Part shown: piece after piece, positions 28,704-38,097 of the stretch
Layout of the letters: each line of letters begins with the position of its first letter
Numbering within the stretch: the first letter of the stretch is position 1
Assembly: GCF_010091925.1 (NCBI RefSeq)
Contig: NZ_WVID01000013.1
Coordinates: 1 to 64,000, forward strand
Source of the DNA: Nostoc sp. B(2019)
GTDB taxonomy: Bacteria; Cyanobacteriota; Cyanobacteriia; Cyanobacteriales; Nostocaceae
DNA length: 64,000 nucleotides
Direction: 5' to 3'
Position numbers and translations under genes: made by a program
Notes under the pieces: model-generated
Told to the model about the DNA's origin: nothing
The model's database searches: none
Seen by the model: the letters and a program-made list of their open reading frames with translations, nothing else

Positions 28704-29152
28704 ACACAGATCAACAGACCATTTTGCTGGCAGAGGACGGCTCTAATCAAGTCCTGCTGATTCGGCGTGCTCTACGTAAAGCGAATCTGACACAACCGCT
28801 TCAAGTAGTTAACAACGGCGAAGCTGCCATCTCTTACCTCTGTGGTGAAGGAGATTATGCTGACCGTAAGTCCTATCCTCTACCGATGCTGGTTTTGTTA
28901 GATCTAAAAATGCCCCGGAAATCTGGGTTTGAGGTTTTGGAGTGGCTGAGGCAGCAACCTGAACTGAAACGCTTACCAGTTATCGTACTCACAACTTCCA
29001 AAGAAAAAACAGACATTCACAAAGCTTATGACTTAGGTGTCAACTCTTACTTAGTCAAACCCGTCGCCTTCAATGACTTAACTGCAATGGTAAAGTTACT
29101 TGATGCCTACTGGGTGAATTTAAATCAGCAACCGTTAGCCTACACTGATTGA
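28700..29152 (+). CDS. Rcp1-type single-domain response regulator
   Basis: 150 residues, receiver domain only. Phosphoacceptor Asp in 'VLLDLKMPRKSGFEVL'; acidic pair in 'LAEDGSNQ'; conserved Thr in 'IVLTTSKE' and Lys in 'YLVKPVAF'. The 'YLCGEGDYADR' insertion is typical of Rcp1-like regulators that partner phytochrome-type kinases. It was translationally coupled (ATGA) to the kinase gene that is now dead, so its present partner is probably the kinase 70 bases downstream or one elsewhere. Confidence 0.9.
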   Translation: MNTDQQTILLAEDGSNQVLLIRRALRKANLTQPLQVVNNGEAAISYLCGEGDYADRKSYPLPMLVLLDLKMPRKSGFEVLEWLRQQPELKRLPVIVLTTSKEKTDIHKAYDLGVNSYLVKPVAFNDLTAMVKLLDAYWVNLNQQPLAYTD

Positions 29153-29225
29153 AAGTTTAGTAGAGACTGCACCCTCATACTTAAATATCCTTTATGTAAA
29201 TTTTAAGCATCCATTTTGCCTCCCC

Positions 29226-31235
29226 ATGCACATTCTGATCATTGACGACAATCCAAATGACCGCTTCATGATTATCCGAGAAATGCGCCGGGAGTTTCCT
29301 GATGTAGAAGTGGAGGAAGTGGGTGCTCCAGAAGAATTTGAGCAAGCACTAGCAGCAGGTCGCTTTGACCTAACCATCACCGACTATCAGCTGCGCTGGA
29401 CTAATGGTCTGGAAATCTTGCATACCCTCAAGCATCGCTACCCTGATCGTCCTGTGATTATGTTTACAAACACGGGAAGCCAGGAAATTGCTGTTGAGGC
29501 AATGAAAAGTGGACTTGATGATTACATCCTCAAGTCAGCTAAGCACCTTGTTCGGCTATCGGCAACCGTAAAGTCTGTCTTAGAGCGCAATGAAAATCTA
29601 CGTAGAGCCAGCTTTTTTGAGAATCGCTTACAATTCTTGCTCAATCAATTAAATGTCGGTGTGTTTCGGGTAATTCCTGACGGAAGGCTACTCGAAGTCA
29701 ACAGCGCCTTTCTCAGATGTCTGGGACTTAGTTCTTTAGACGAAATCCGCTCTAATAATTGCTTTGATGAAATTTTTTCCAAAGTGGGGGATATCATGCC
29801 AGAGCAAAAACGAGAACGAGAATTAAAGTTACGCAGAGCAGATGGTAGCTCGTTCTGGGTTGCCGTGAATGAAACTCTCAATACTACTCATGGAGATCCG
29901 GTCATTGATGGTCTGGTAGAAGACATCACCGGGCGCAAACGTGCGGAAGAAACACTAAAGCGTTATGCATCAAGACTACAAACTCTACAGGAATTAGATC
30001 GCTCAATTCTGCGGGCAAGTTCTCCTACAGAAATTGCTCAAGCTGCCCTTGCTTACACCTATCCATTACTTCCTTGTGAGTTATTGGATGTGACATTGTT
30101 TGACTTGGAACATCAACAAGCTTCTGTGCTGGCTGTTCAATCTAGCAATCAGATTGGCTTTAGTAGTGGTGAGAGTTTATCATTGCAAGACTTTGGTGAC
30201 ATTAGCATTTTGCAACAAAACCAGGTGGTGATTATTGAAAACCTGGCTGAGCATCCCAAATCTTATCGTGTCCAACAACGATTATTTGACCAAGGCATTC
30301 GCTTATTAATCAATGTGCCTGTGATTGCTCAAGGACAACTCATCGGCTCTTTAAATGTGGGAGCAATCCAGCCCAAGTCATTAACTGAAGAAGACGTAGA
30401 AATCGCCCGTGAAGTGGCGAATCAGCTAGCGATCGCTATCCAGCAATCTCGTATGCGTGAAGAATTGCAGCGCTACACAGAACAACTCGAACAACTGGTT
30501 AGCAACCGTACGCAACAGCTAGAAGAAGCAAATAGTGCTTTAGAAGCTTTTACCTACTCTATCTCCCACGACTTACAAGAACCTCTGCGTGCGATGCGCG
30601 GATTTGCAGCTATCTTGTTAGAAGAATACGAAACCGCATTGAATTCAGTCGGGCAAGATTTACTGAATCGGATTGCCAGCAGTGTGGAACGGATGGATAA
30701 TCTGCTGGTGGACTTATTAGCTTACAGCCGCTTGAGTCGCGTTGATTTGCCACTCCAACCAATTAACCTCAACTTGCTACTAACGCAAGTCCTGACGCAA
30801 CTAGAACCCTTGCTTCAACAACAGCAGGCTCAAGTGATTGTCTCTGAACCCTTGCTGGAAGTTGTCGGAAACTACCGCACTGTTGAGCAGATTGTCATAA
30901 ATTTACTAACCAATGCCATTAAGTTTGTCGTTCCCGGAGTTCAACCCCAAGTCCGGGTATGGACTGAACGCCGCCGCGATGCCTCCGGCACGCTACGCGA
31001 TCGCTCGGTGCGTTTGTGGGTAGAAGACAATGGAATTGGTATCCAACCTCAGTATAATGAGCGAATTTTTGGCGTTTTTGAACGTCTGCACAGTATAGAA
31101 GCTTACCCAGGAACAGGAATTGGATTAGCGATCGTCCGTAAAGGCATCGAACGCATGGGCGGCCAAGTCGGTATGGAGTCAGAAATCGGTCAGGGTAGCC
31201 GCTTTTGGATTGAACTACCAGAATTTATTAAGTGA
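29226..31235 (+). CDS. Hybrid sensor kinase: REC-PAS-GAF-HisKA-HATPase
   Basis: 669 residues. N-terminal receiver (about 1-120, Asp in 'LTITDYQLRW'), PAS (about 130-240, ends 'GLVEDITGRKRAEE'), GAF (about 255-405), H-box 'SISHDLQEPLRAM' near 445 and ATPase with 'NLLTNAIKF', 'VEDNGIGIQ', 'GTGIGLAIVRKG'. No membrane segment: cytoplasmic. The H-box type (HDLQEPLR) is that of cyanobacterial phytochrome-class kinases. Its last third is the intact paralogue of the pseudogene at 28279-28703, so the pair came from a local duplication. Confidence 0.92.
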   Translation: MHILIIDDNPNDRFMIIREMRREFPDVEVEEVGAPEEFEQALAAGRFDLTITDYQLRWTNGLEILHTLKHRYPDRPVIMFTNTGSQEIAVEAMKSGLDDYILKSAKHLVRLSATVKSVLERNENLRRASFFENRLQFLLNQLNVGVFRVIPDGRLLEVNSAFLRCLGLSSLDEIRSNNCFDEIFSKVGDIMPEQKRERELKLRRADGSSFWVAVNETLNTTHGDPVIDGLVEDITGRKRAEETLKRYASRLQTLQELDRSILRASSPTEIAQAALAYTYPLLPCELLDVTLFDLEHQQASVLAVQSSNQIGFSSGESLSLQDFGDISILQQNQVVIIENLAEHPKSYRVQQRLFDQGIRLLINVPVIAQGQLIGSLNVGAIQPKSLTEEDVEIAREVANQLAIAIQQSRMREELQRYTEQLEQLVSNRTQQLEEANSALEAFTYSISHDLQEPLRAMRGFAAILLEEYETALNSVGQDLLNRIASSVERMDNLLVDLLAYSRLSRVDLPLQPINLNLLLTQVLTQLEPLLQQQQAQVIVSEPLLEVVGNYRTVEQIVINLLTNAIKFVVPGVQPQVRVWTERRRDASGTLRDRSVRLWVEDNGIGIQPQYNERIFGVFERLHSIEAYPGTGIGLAIVRKGIERMGGQVGMESEIGQGSRFWIELPEFIK

Positions 31236-31267
31236 AGGGGATTGGATATTGGGGAGGCAGGGGAGGC

Positions 31268-31535
31268 GAGTATAAAAGCCTCGTTCACGAGTATCAAAGA
31301 CTCGTTCACGAGTATAAAAGCCTCGTTCACGAGTATCAAAGACTCGTTCACGAGTATCAAAGCCTCGTTCACGAGTATAAAAGACTCGTTCACGAGTATC
31401 AAAGACTCGTCCGCGAGTATCAAAGACTCGTCCGCGAGTATCAAAGCCTCGTCCGCGAGTATCAAAGCCTCGTCCGCGAGTATCAAAGCCTCGTCCGCGA
31501 GTATCAAAGCCTCGTTCACGAGTATCAAAGCCTCG
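31268..31535. repeat. 21-bp tandem repeat, 12.8 units, self-complementary
   Basis: Unit 'gagtatcaaagcctcgttcac': twelve full copies and a partial. The first six use 'ttcac', the next five 'tccgc', then 'ttcac' again, so sub-families are blocked together. Each junction forms CTCG-nnnn-CGAG, so every unit can fold or pair with its neighbours. The array is bracketed by 'ggggaggcaggggaggcgag' on the left and 'ctcgcctcccctgccccc' on the right, which are inverted to each other. All frames are open because of the 3n length; I do not call a gene. Confidence 0.88.
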
Positions 31536-31690
31536 CCTCCCCTGCCCCCTGCCCCCTGCCCCCTCCCTCCGCCCCTTAAAAATCCCCAGTAAAAATATCA
31601 ATGGTAAAATAGGACAACTTTAATAAAAAGTCAATAACTGTCTATTTTCGTTAGAGTGGGATAACAATCAAAGTGTGAGGGTTGATACTG

Positions 31691-33289
31691 ATGCGAGTCT
31701 TGCTAGTGTATCCGATATTTCCTAAAACCTTTTGGTCATACGAAAAGATTTTGGCATTAGTCGATCGCAAGGTTTTGTTACCACCTTTAGGTTTAGTAAC
31801 AGTGGCGGCAATTTTGCCTCAAGAGTGGGAATTCAAGCTGGTTGATCGCAACATTCGCCCAGCCACAGAAGAAGAATGGGCATGGGCAGATGTAGTAATT
31901 CTCTCTGCAATGATTGTCCAAAAACAAGATTTACTTGACCAAATTCAAGAAGCAAAACAGCGTGGTAAGTTAGTCGCGGTGGGTGGCCCATATCCTACCT
32001 CTGTACCTCACGAAGTTCAAAATGTTGGTGCAGATTTTCTGATTTTGGATGAAGGGGAAATCACCTTACCTATGTTTGTAGAGGCAATTCAGAAAGGAGA
32101 AACCTCTGGAACATTCCGCACCACAGAAAAACCTGATGTCACAAGTACCCCAGTACCCCGTTTTGACTTATTAGAATTAGATGCCTACGACATGATGTCG
32201 GTGCAGTTTTCGCGCGGGTGTCCCTTCCAGTGCGAATTTTGTGACATTATTGTTCTTTACGGGCGCAAACCGCGTACCAAAACTCCTGCACAACTTTTGG
32301 CAGAGTTAGATTATCTCTACGAGTTGGGTTGGCGGCGGGGTGTGTTCATGGTGGATGATAACTTTATTGGCAACAAGCGGAATGTCAAGTTGTTGCTCAA
32401 AGAGTTAAAAGTTTGGATGGCAGAACACAAGTATCCCTTCAAGTTTGACACTGAAGCTTCAATTGACTTAGCCCAAGACCCAGAATTGATGGAGTTGATG
32501 GTTGAATCTGGCTTTGCTGCGGTGTTTTTGGGAATTGAAACACCGGATGAAGACAGTTTACAAATGACGAAGAAGTTTCAAAATACCCGCAGTTCTCTAA
32601 CTGATGCAGTACAAAGCATTATTAAAGCCGGGTTGCGCCCAATGGCTGGGTTTATTATTGGGTTTGATGGTGAAAAAGCTGGTGCAGGCGATCGCATTGT
32701 CCGCTTTGCTGAACAAGCAGCAATTCCCTCTACTACTTTCGCAATGTTACAAGCGCTACCCAATACCGCGCTGTGGCATCGCCTGAAAAAAGAAGGACGA
32801 CTACGGGAAAATCAAGACGGCAACATTAACCAAACAACTTTGATGAACTTTGTTGCCACCCGTCCTCTGGAAGATATTGCCAGAGAATATATTGAAGCTT
32901 TTTGTGCTTTATATGACCCGATACAGTATTTGGATCGCACCTATCGCTGTTTCTTAATGATGGGTTTGCCGAGTTGGAAAGCACCAGCTAAAATCCCACA
33001 GTTGGTAGTTGTGAAAGCGCTGCTGATTGTGATTTGGCGACAAGGGATCAAACGTGAAACTCGCTGGAAGTTCTGGCATCATTTGTTTAGCATCCTCAAG
33101 CGTAACCCTGGAGTTGTTGAACATTATCTTTCCGCCTGCGCCCACAACGAGCATTTTCTAGAGTATCGCCAAATTGTGCGCGATCAAATTGAAAGTCAGT
33201 TAGCTGAATATTTAGCACAAGGTGCAGAAACACCGTATGTGCTTGTGAAGGAAAAAGCTGAGGAAAAAGCTGAAGCAGTAGTTAGTTAA
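31691..33289 (+). CDS. B12-binding radical SAM protein (DUF4070 type)
   Basis: 532 residues from ATG 31691 (the in-frame TTG at 31682 adds three residues). N-terminal B12-binding fold (about 1-140), then 'FSRGCPFQCEFCDIIVLYGRK' with the CxxxCxxC that binds the 4Fe-4S cluster, near residue 177. TIM-barrel core ('GFAAVFLGIETPDEDSL') and a C-terminal DUF4070-like segment. The substrate is unknown. Such proteins do methyl transfer or other radical chemistry on lipids or small molecules. Monocistronic. Confidence 0.9.
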   Translation: MRVLLVYPIFPKTFWSYEKILALVDRKVLLPPLGLVTVAAILPQEWEFKLVDRNIRPATEEEWAWADVVILSAMIVQKQDLLDQIQEAKQRGKLVAVGGPYPTSVPHEVQNVGADFLILDEGEITLPMFVEAIQKGETSGTFRTTEKPDVTSTPVPRFDLLELDAYDMMSVQFSRGCPFQCEFCDIIVLYGRKPRTKTPAQLLAELDYLYELGWRRGVFMVDDNFIGNKRNVKLLLKELKVWMAEHKYPFKFDTEASIDLAQDPELMELMVESGFAAVFLGIETPDEDSLQMTKKFQNTRSSLTDAVQSIIKAGLRPMAGFIIGFDGEKAGAGDRIVRFAEQAAIPSTTFAMLQALPNTALWHRLKKEGRLRENQDGNINQTTLMNFVATRPLEDIAREYIEAFCALYDPIQYLDRTYRCFLMMGLPSWKAPAKIPQLVVVKALLIVIWRQGIKRETRWKFWHHLFSILKRNPGVVEHYLSACAHNEHFLEYRQIVRDQIESQLAEYLAQGAETPYVLVKEKAEEKAEAVVS

Positions 33290-33402
33290 GCGTGATGATG
33301 GGTAATAGTGTTTACCCATTTGACATATAAGTTAAAGGGTAATGGGGAAAGGTGAATTCAAACATTTCCCCTTTAACCGAACCGTATTGGATCGCCTATT
33401 AT

Positions 33403-33422
33403 ATGTATACGTGAGTATGCAT
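33403..33422. promoter_or_regulatory. Inverted repeat before the MazEF-like pair
   Basis: ATGTATAC-gtga-GTATGCAT: 7 of 8 pairs. It sits 30 bases before the antitoxin ATG (33452), where an antitoxin operator would be expected. Confidence 0.45.
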
Positions 33423-33451
33423 AATTAATTGATCATCAAAATTAATCCCAG

Positions 33452-33670
33452 ATGAAAGCCTACGAGTTTCCTGCAAAAGTCACATCAGAAGGGAAAATCG
33501 AATTTCCTGAAGCAGTCTTGAAGCAACTAACAGCAAACCAAGATATCAGAGTCATTGTACTCGTAAATGAAGCAATAGAAGAAAATGATGATACTGCTTG
33601 GCATCGACTTGCAGCCGAGCAATTCTTCAAAGATTACAGTGATGCAGATGCTATTTATGACAAGATTTAA
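33452..33670 (+). CDS. Antitoxin-like protein upstream of MazF
   Basis: 72 residues. 'YEFPAKVTSEGKIEFPEAVL' has the SpoVT/AbrB-like swapped-hairpin feel, and the C-terminal half ('AWHRLAAEQFFKDYSDADA') would wrap the toxin. It is followed after two bases by the MazF-like gene. This size, order and spacing are typical of type II antitoxin first. It probably represses the pair through the inverted repeat at 33403-33422. Confidence 0.75.
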   Translation: MKAYEFPAKVTSEGKIEFPEAVLKQLTANQDIRVIVLVNEAIEENDDTAWHRLAAEQFFKDYSDADAIYDKI

Positions 33671-33672
33671 TA

Positions 33673-34005
33673 ATGGAAAATTATCAACCGGGAGAGGTAG
33701 TTTTAGTTGCATTTTTGTTTAGTGGTGCAACTGAATTTAAACGCCGTCCAGGTTTGGTACTGTTGGATACAGGAGATGAAGATATAATTGTTGCCAAAAT
33801 TACTAGTCGTTCATCTCAAACTACTTTTGATGTGGAGATTCTGGAATGGCAACAAGCAGGTTTAAGGCGAGAGTCTGTAGTTCGCCTTCATAAGGTGAAC
33901 ACCTTAGAAAAACGTTTAATAGAACAACGTTTAGGTTTATTAACATCTAATGACTGGTTGCGGGTATGCCATAGACTACAGCAAATTTGGTCTTCTGTAA
34001 CTTAA
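33673..34005 (+). CDS. MazF/PemK-family endoribonuclease toxin
   Basis: 110 residues. 'YQPGEVVLVAFLFSGATEFKRRPGLVLL' is the MazF start, with the beta-barrel residues and the catalytic Arg region ('KRRPG'); 'KITSRSSQ' carries the conserved Thr/Ser. These toxins cut mRNA at short sites, and the partner encoded two bases upstream neutralises them. All conserved positions appear present, so it looks active. Confidence 0.88.
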   Translation: MENYQPGEVVLVAFLFSGATEFKRRPGLVLLDTGDEDIIVAKITSRSSQTTFDVEILEWQQAGLRRESVVRLHKVNTLEKRLIEQRLGLLTSNDWLRVCHRLQQIWSSVT

Positions 34006-34074
34006 AAGGGCAATGCCTAACAACAAGCCGATTCCATTTACTTTATATGCTAGCCGAAAGGGATTAGAGCAAAG

Positions 34075-36135
34075 TTAATTCGCCGCTGTTTGAGCTTCTT
34101 GATAAATTATTTCCTGAAACTGAATCATGTCTTTTTGTGGGTCAGCGTGGCTAACTTTCACTAATATCTGTTCGCCCAAATTCACAGAACGTTTGAAAAT
34201 CATTGGTAACTGTAAGCCCAAATCTTCTAACAGAATTAGTGCCAAGTTGCTGTCTTCTCGCAGCCACATCAATACTGTCACACTCCAAGTTTGTTCTGGA
34301 TGACGGCGCAGATATTCTAAAGCCCAATATCTATTAGTTTGCCGTTCTACCATCGTCACCTCTTGGGTGGTAGTAGTGACAGTCATCATCACTTCTTTAA
34401 GTTGCTCTGCTGAAAATGGCAGTATTTCACCGCGCAAATGGGCTTTAAGTTGAAAATGGGTTAGTAAGTCACTGTAGCGACGAATGGGAGAAGTCGCTTG
34501 GGTGTAGGTATCCAAACCCAAACCAGCATGACGCAAAGGCGTGATGCTCATTTCACTCTTGGGCATACAACGACGCATGGCGCAAGCGCGAACAAATCCT
34601 GCGGGTAGCTGGAGTAATTCCTCTTCTGGGGGTAATTCTGGCTGCGGCTGACCGCGAAAGGGCAGAGGTATGTTGTGAGCTTGACCGTAACGGGCAGCAA
34701 CTTCACCAGCCAGAATCATCATCTCTGCTACTAGTTGCCGCGATGCAGAATCATCTAAAATGTCAATGTTGATCTCGTCACCTTTGACTTTGATCATCGC
34801 CTCTGGCATATTGATGCTAATTGCGCCTTGAGCATACCGCCAAGCTCTGCGCCGCTGTGCCCAAGTGGCGATCGCTTCAATTTCTGGTTCGGCTTGCACT
34901 CCTAATTCCAGCACTTCATCAGCATCTTCATAGGTGAGGCGATAAGTGGGCTTAATAAAGCTGGTATGAATACTGTAATCTTCTACTGCTCCAGTTAGAT
35001 CTAGAACAACCCCAAAGCTGAGGGCGCAACAAACCCGTCCCTGTACTAGACTCATCGGCCCAGTTGCCAGTAATTCTGGAAACATGGGAATCATCCCAGT
35101 GGGCAGGTAAACTGTGCTACCCCGCTTTCTGGCTTCTAGATCTAAATCATCTTCTGGCGCTAACCACCGGGTGGGATCGGCTATATGCACCCACAGCCGC
35201 TCTCGTCCATCAGGCAGTAATTCCCAACTCAGACCATCATCGATCTCAGTAGTACTTTCATCATCAATTGTGTATGCCTTCAGGTGAGTCAAATCTAGGC
35301 GATTTGCATCTAAGTCAGTCGGTGGAAAATCCAAACGCTGTTGCGCCACTTCTAATACCTTATTAGGAAACTGAATCGGAATTGAAGAACGACGCAGGAA
35401 CAAGTTCTCGTAAGGACTCCACCAACCTAAGTCCACCAAAAGTTGAAATGCTCCTGGGGGAGTTGTGGGACGTCCCAGCATGGTCATAGTTTCTAAAACT
35501 GGAGCCGGGGGAGGATAGGCACGAGCCAAAGAGTCATAATTGACCCCCATCCGCACGGTGTCAGCAAGCAGCGCTGCATATTTTTCCAATCCTTCTAGGC
35601 GCTGGAGATCGTGGCGTTGCCACTCTACTGCTTCACCTTTAAGCGCCTGCTCTACGCGAGCCAAAAATTCCTGCTGTCCCTTAGCTTTTAGAGCCTCTAC
35701 TTCCATCTGGTGCTTGCGTTCTGCTACCTGAGCAGCAGTTCGCGGCTCGTAAGTCTCTGCTTTTTGCTTGAAGTAGAGTTTGTCCTCTGATAACAAGCAG
35801 TGAGCGGCATAACAATAAAGCGCGTCTGATTCAGAAAAAAGCAGATTCGCCATTTGGTCTGGGGTGACAGTTTCCCCATCCTCAACCAGTAATTCCCAAG
35901 CTACTTCTAAGCTAGATGGATCTAAATAAGCCTGAGCTTGCTCCAAAAAGCTGGGAATCTCTGCTGGCTTGTAGGTTTGTCCGTTAACTGTATAAGTAAT
36001 TTGTCTAGGCGCGAGGCTGTGGGATTGACCACGTTCGTCTACCACAAACCAGCGGGTTTTGCCGTCTGGACGATCTACGACACCCAGACGACGATCGCCT
36101 TGAACCCTAAATTCAACTAGCGTCCCCTTCTCCAC
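34075..36135 (-). CDS. rnb: Ribonuclease II/R family exoribonuclease
   Basis: 686 residues; 3'-5' exoribonuclease. An N-terminal region of about 270 residues differs from E. coli RNase R, as in cyanobacteria and plastids. It then has the RNB catalytic domain with the four-Asp motif 'AYTIDDESTTEIDDGLSW' near 285, 'WVHIADPTRWL', and 'YTQATSPIRRYSDLLTH' near 560. The C-terminal S1 domain appears reduced to about 80 residues ('VTVLMWLREDSN'). Active residues are intact. It precedes rpsR/rpmG in the opposite reading order, 117 bases away. Confidence 0.92.
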   Translation of the reverse strand: MEKGTLVEFRVQGDRRLGVVDRPDGKTRWFVVDERGQSHSLAPRQITYTVNGQTYKPAEIPSFLEQAQAYLDPSSLEVAWELLVEDGETVTPDQMANLLFSESDALYCYAAHCLLSEDKLYFKQKAETYEPRTAAQVAERKHQMEVEALKAKGQQEFLARVEQALKGEAVEWQRHDLQRLEGLEKYAALLADTVRMGVNYDSLARAYPPPAPVLETMTMLGRPTTPPGAFQLLVDLGWWSPYENLFLRRSSIPIQFPNKVLEVAQQRLDFPPTDLDANRLDLTHLKAYTIDDESTTEIDDGLSWELLPDGRERLWVHIADPTRWLAPEDDLDLEARKRGSTVYLPTGMIPMFPELLATGPMSLVQGRVCCALSFGVVLDLTGAVEDYSIHTSFIKPTYRLTYEDADEVLELGVQAEPEIEAIATWAQRRRAWRYAQGAISINMPEAMIKVKGDEINIDILDDSASRQLVAEMMILAGEVAARYGQAHNIPLPFRGQPQPELPPEEELLQLPAGFVRACAMRRCMPKSEMSITPLRHAGLGLDTYTQATSPIRRYSDLLTHFQLKAHLRGEILPFSAEQLKEVMMTVTTTTQEVTMVERQTNRYWALEYLRRHPEQTWSVTVLMWLREDSNLALILLEDLGLQLPMIFKRSVNLGEQILVKVSHADPQKDMIQFQEIIYQEAQTAAN

Positions 36136-36252
36136 AACTCTCGCGCTTTATTTGGTGAACAGTTTAAATATTTTTAAGTTAAGAGTTAAGAGTTAGGAGT
36201 TAGAAGTTTTGATTCTTAACTCATCACTCATCACTCATAACTCAGCACTTTT
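36136..36252. repeat. 'AAGTTAAGAGTTAAGAGTT' inverted repeat
   Basis: A run of 'agttaagagttaagagttagg' is followed by 'ttcttaactcatcactcatcactcat', giving a weak long hairpin between the RNase and rpsR genes. It may act as a transcription stop for rpsR (on the minus strand). Confidence 0.5.
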
Positions 36253-36468
36253 TTAGCCTTCTGCATTGATAAATGGCAACAAAGCCACAATCCGCGATCG
36301 CTTAATTGCTAATGTCAAATCTCGCTGTTGTTTACACGTCAGTCCAGTAATCCGGCGGGGTAATATCTTGCCTCGCTCGGTGATAAACTTACGCAACAAA
36401 TCAACATCTTTGTAATCGATTGGTTCTCCTGGCTTGATCGGAGACAGGCGACGACGATAGTAGCTCAT
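36253..36468 (-). CDS. rpsR: 30S ribosomal protein S18
   Basis: 71 residues, the usual length. '[20 protein letters not shown]' and '[19 protein letters not shown]' are typical S18; it binds 16S rRNA and S6 at the platform. It follows rpmG by two bases, the standard cyanobacterial and plastid order rpmG-rpsR. Confidence 0.97.
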   Translation of the reverse strand: MSYYRRRLSPIKPGEPIDYKDVDLLRKFITERGKILPRRITGLTCKQQRDLTLAIKRSRIVALLPFINAEG

Positions 36469-36470
36469 CT

Positions 36471-36665
36471 TTACTTAATTTCCTTGTGAACGGTATGTTT
36501 GTTGCAGTGGGTGCAGAACTTTTTCAGTTCTAACCGATTGGTTGTATTGCGACGGTTCTTGGTGCTGGTATACCGTGAAACACCAGCAGAGCGCTTGTCT
36601 AGGTTAGTGCGACACTCAGTGCATTCTAGTGTGACTATTATGCGGGCGCCTTTGCTCTTAGCCAT
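36471..36665 (-). CDS. rpmG: 50S ribosomal protein L33
   Basis: 64 residues. '[18 protein letters not shown]' plus '[20 protein letters not shown]' and '[14 protein letters not shown]': the two CxxC pairs are retained, so this is the zinc-binding (C+) form. First gene of the rpmG-rpsR pair. Confidence 0.97.
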   Translation of the reverse strand: MAKSKGARIIVTLECTECRTNLDKRSAGVSRYTSTKNRRNTTNRLELKKFCTHCNKHTVHKEIK

Positions 36666-36708
36666 AATCTTACAAACAGTAAAGCCTGAAGAGAATTAAC
36701 ACAAATGA

Positions 36709-37266
36709 CTATCTTCTCACATTACGACGCAAATTTCCAACTAATCGCTTAACTTTTATATCTAGCGAGTAGCCTCGACGCGACGAAACTATGAAAGTTC
36801 CTGTATAGCGATCGTGCAAAGCTTGCCGCATCTGAGTATCAGAGAAGGCAGCCCCACAATCGATTGCCAGGGGAAGTACTAGAAGTATAGCAGTAGGATT
36901 GGCTCTAATGTTACTCAGGGCAATTGATACTAAAAGCGCCCCAAAACCAACGATCGCCTCACGCTTCAGCAGCGATCGCAAATCTGGGATTCTGCCCACT
37001 ACCTGTCTATCTTCGACTTCCAGCACTTTCAAATCGAACGCCCAACGCCCTAAACTTTGCCCTTGATTGTTGTATACCAAAACTACCCGCAAAACCAGCC
37101 AAGCTATGACAAAAACTAGGATCTGCACAAATTGAATACCGACATTGCCGCCTCCTAGCAAGGAACTGACTAACCAGACAACCAGGAAATCAAGCCCCAA
37201 TGCCATACCTCGTCGCCCAATCTCAGCCTTGGGATAGTGTTTTTGGGTAACTCTTTCAATAGTCAT
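36709..37266 (-). CDS. RDD family membrane protein
   Basis: 185 residues. Start 'RRGMALGLDFLVVWLVSSLLG' contains the RDD-type Arg/Asp helix, followed by a second membrane segment ('FVQILVFVIAWLVLRVVL') and 'GQSLGRWAFDLKVLEVED', the conserved loop of the family. A third membrane segment lies near 130-150. RDD proteins are often ion transport-related. It lies 43 bases upstream of rpmG in the same direction and may be co-transcribed. Confidence 0.82.
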   Translation of the reverse strand: MTIERVTQKHYPKAEIGRRGMALGLDFLVVWLVSSLLGGGNVGIQFVQILVFVIAWLVLRVVLVYNNQGQSLGRWAFDLKVLEVEDRQVVGRIPDLRSLLKREAIVGFGALLVSIALSNIRANPTAILLVLPLAIDCGAAFSDTQMRQALHDRYTGTFIVSSRRGYSLDIKVKRLVGNLRRNVRR

Positions 37267-37571
37267 ATAAAATTAAGTATTTTATTTAGGGGTTAGGAAA
37301 TAATAATTGCTCCTGTCTTTAATATTAAGGTGATGAGCTAAGTACTTGCTGCGCTTTCAACAAACCAAAATCAGGCAATCGAAATAGAACAGCAGGACTT
37401 CAGGAAAACCAACCAGATAACCCAAAACAAAAAGAGGGGTGTCAATATAATTCGTAATTCGTAATTCGTAATTCATAATTAAGAGCCATAATTACGAATT
37501 ACTGTTTTATTTACGGACGCACTCGCATTCGTAGTAGGGCGTAGCCCCAGAGCGAATTAGTAATTATCTGG
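37267..37571. other. Intergenic with 'taattcgtaattcg' repeat
   Basis: About 37444-37505 has tandem 'cgtaattcgtaattcg' facing 'ccataattacgaattac', an imperfect inverted repeat, followed by 'agggcgtagccccagagcg'. Related blocks are at about 41318-41361 and 60100-60150. No gene is seen. Confidence 0.55.
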
Positions 37572-37826
37572 TCAAATTTTGCGATCCAGTTCTTCACGTA
37601 GAACTCGGCGCAGTGTATCTTCTAAAGGTTCGCGGCATTGCTGAATGTGTTGGCGCAGGGCATCATTGATTAATGTCTGATAGTTTCCACCACCAGTCTG
37701 ATGGACTTGATCACGAAACCACGCAAGAATATCGTCATCGAGTCTGATCGTAATTCGGGTCTTGCCAGTTAGTGTTGAGTCAATCGCACCGCGCTTACCT
37801 GTACTAAAATCGTATTCGTCTTTCAT
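37572..37826 (-). CDS. brnA: BrnA antitoxin family protein
   Basis: 84 residues. 'KTRITIRLDDDILAWFRDQV' and 'NYQTLINDALRQHIQ' form a ribbon-helix-helix DNA-binding domain; the C-terminus would bind BrnT. It lies three bases downstream of brnT, in the toxin-first order typical of BrnTA. It should repress the operon through the palindrome at 38098-38115. Confidence 0.9.
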   Translation of the reverse strand: MKDEYDFSTGKRGAIDSTLTGKTRITIRLDDDILAWFRDQVHQTGGGNYQTLINDALRQHIQQCREPLEDTLRRVLREELDRKI

Positions 37827-37829
37827 AAA

Positions 37830-38093
37830 CTACCCCTCGTATTGTATGCGTTCATAACGTGTTGCTTTGCGAGCAGAAATCAACCGAATGCACTCACCAC
37901 GCCACGTATAAACTACAACAAGAATTCGACCAAAGGCATCCATGCCAATTGTGATAAACCTTTGTTCGTTGGGATGCTCGTCTACTATCGTAATTGCAGC
38001 ATCGTCGGCAAACATGGAAACTGCATCTGCAAAATCAATGCGATGCTTGCGGAGATTGGATAAGGCTTTGTTGTCATCCCACTCGTACTTCAT
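37830..38093 (-). CDS. brnT: BrnT family toxin
   Basis: 87 residues from ATG 38093. 'YEWDDNKALSNLRKHRIDFADAVSMF' and 'ERFITIG'-like 'EQRFITIGMDAFGRILVVVY' with 'IRLISARKATRYERIQYE' are diagnostic of BrnT, a RelE-fold ribonuclease. The catalytic Arg and His positions seem present. An upstream start at 38120 would add nine residues across the palindrome, so I reject it. Confidence 0.92.
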   Translation of the reverse strand: MKYEWDDNKALSNLRKHRIDFADAVSMFADDAAITIVDEHPNEQRFITIGMDAFGRILVVVYTWRGECIRLISARKATRYERIQYEG

Positions 38094-38097
38094 GTCT

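Noticed and set aside
31268-31535. CRISPR array
   Set aside because: Units are contiguous 21-mers without unique spacers, and no cas gene is present.
31190-31601. Four overlapping repeat ORFs across the second 21-bp array
   Set aside because: Same reason: 21 bp is a multiple of three, so frames stay open on both strands.
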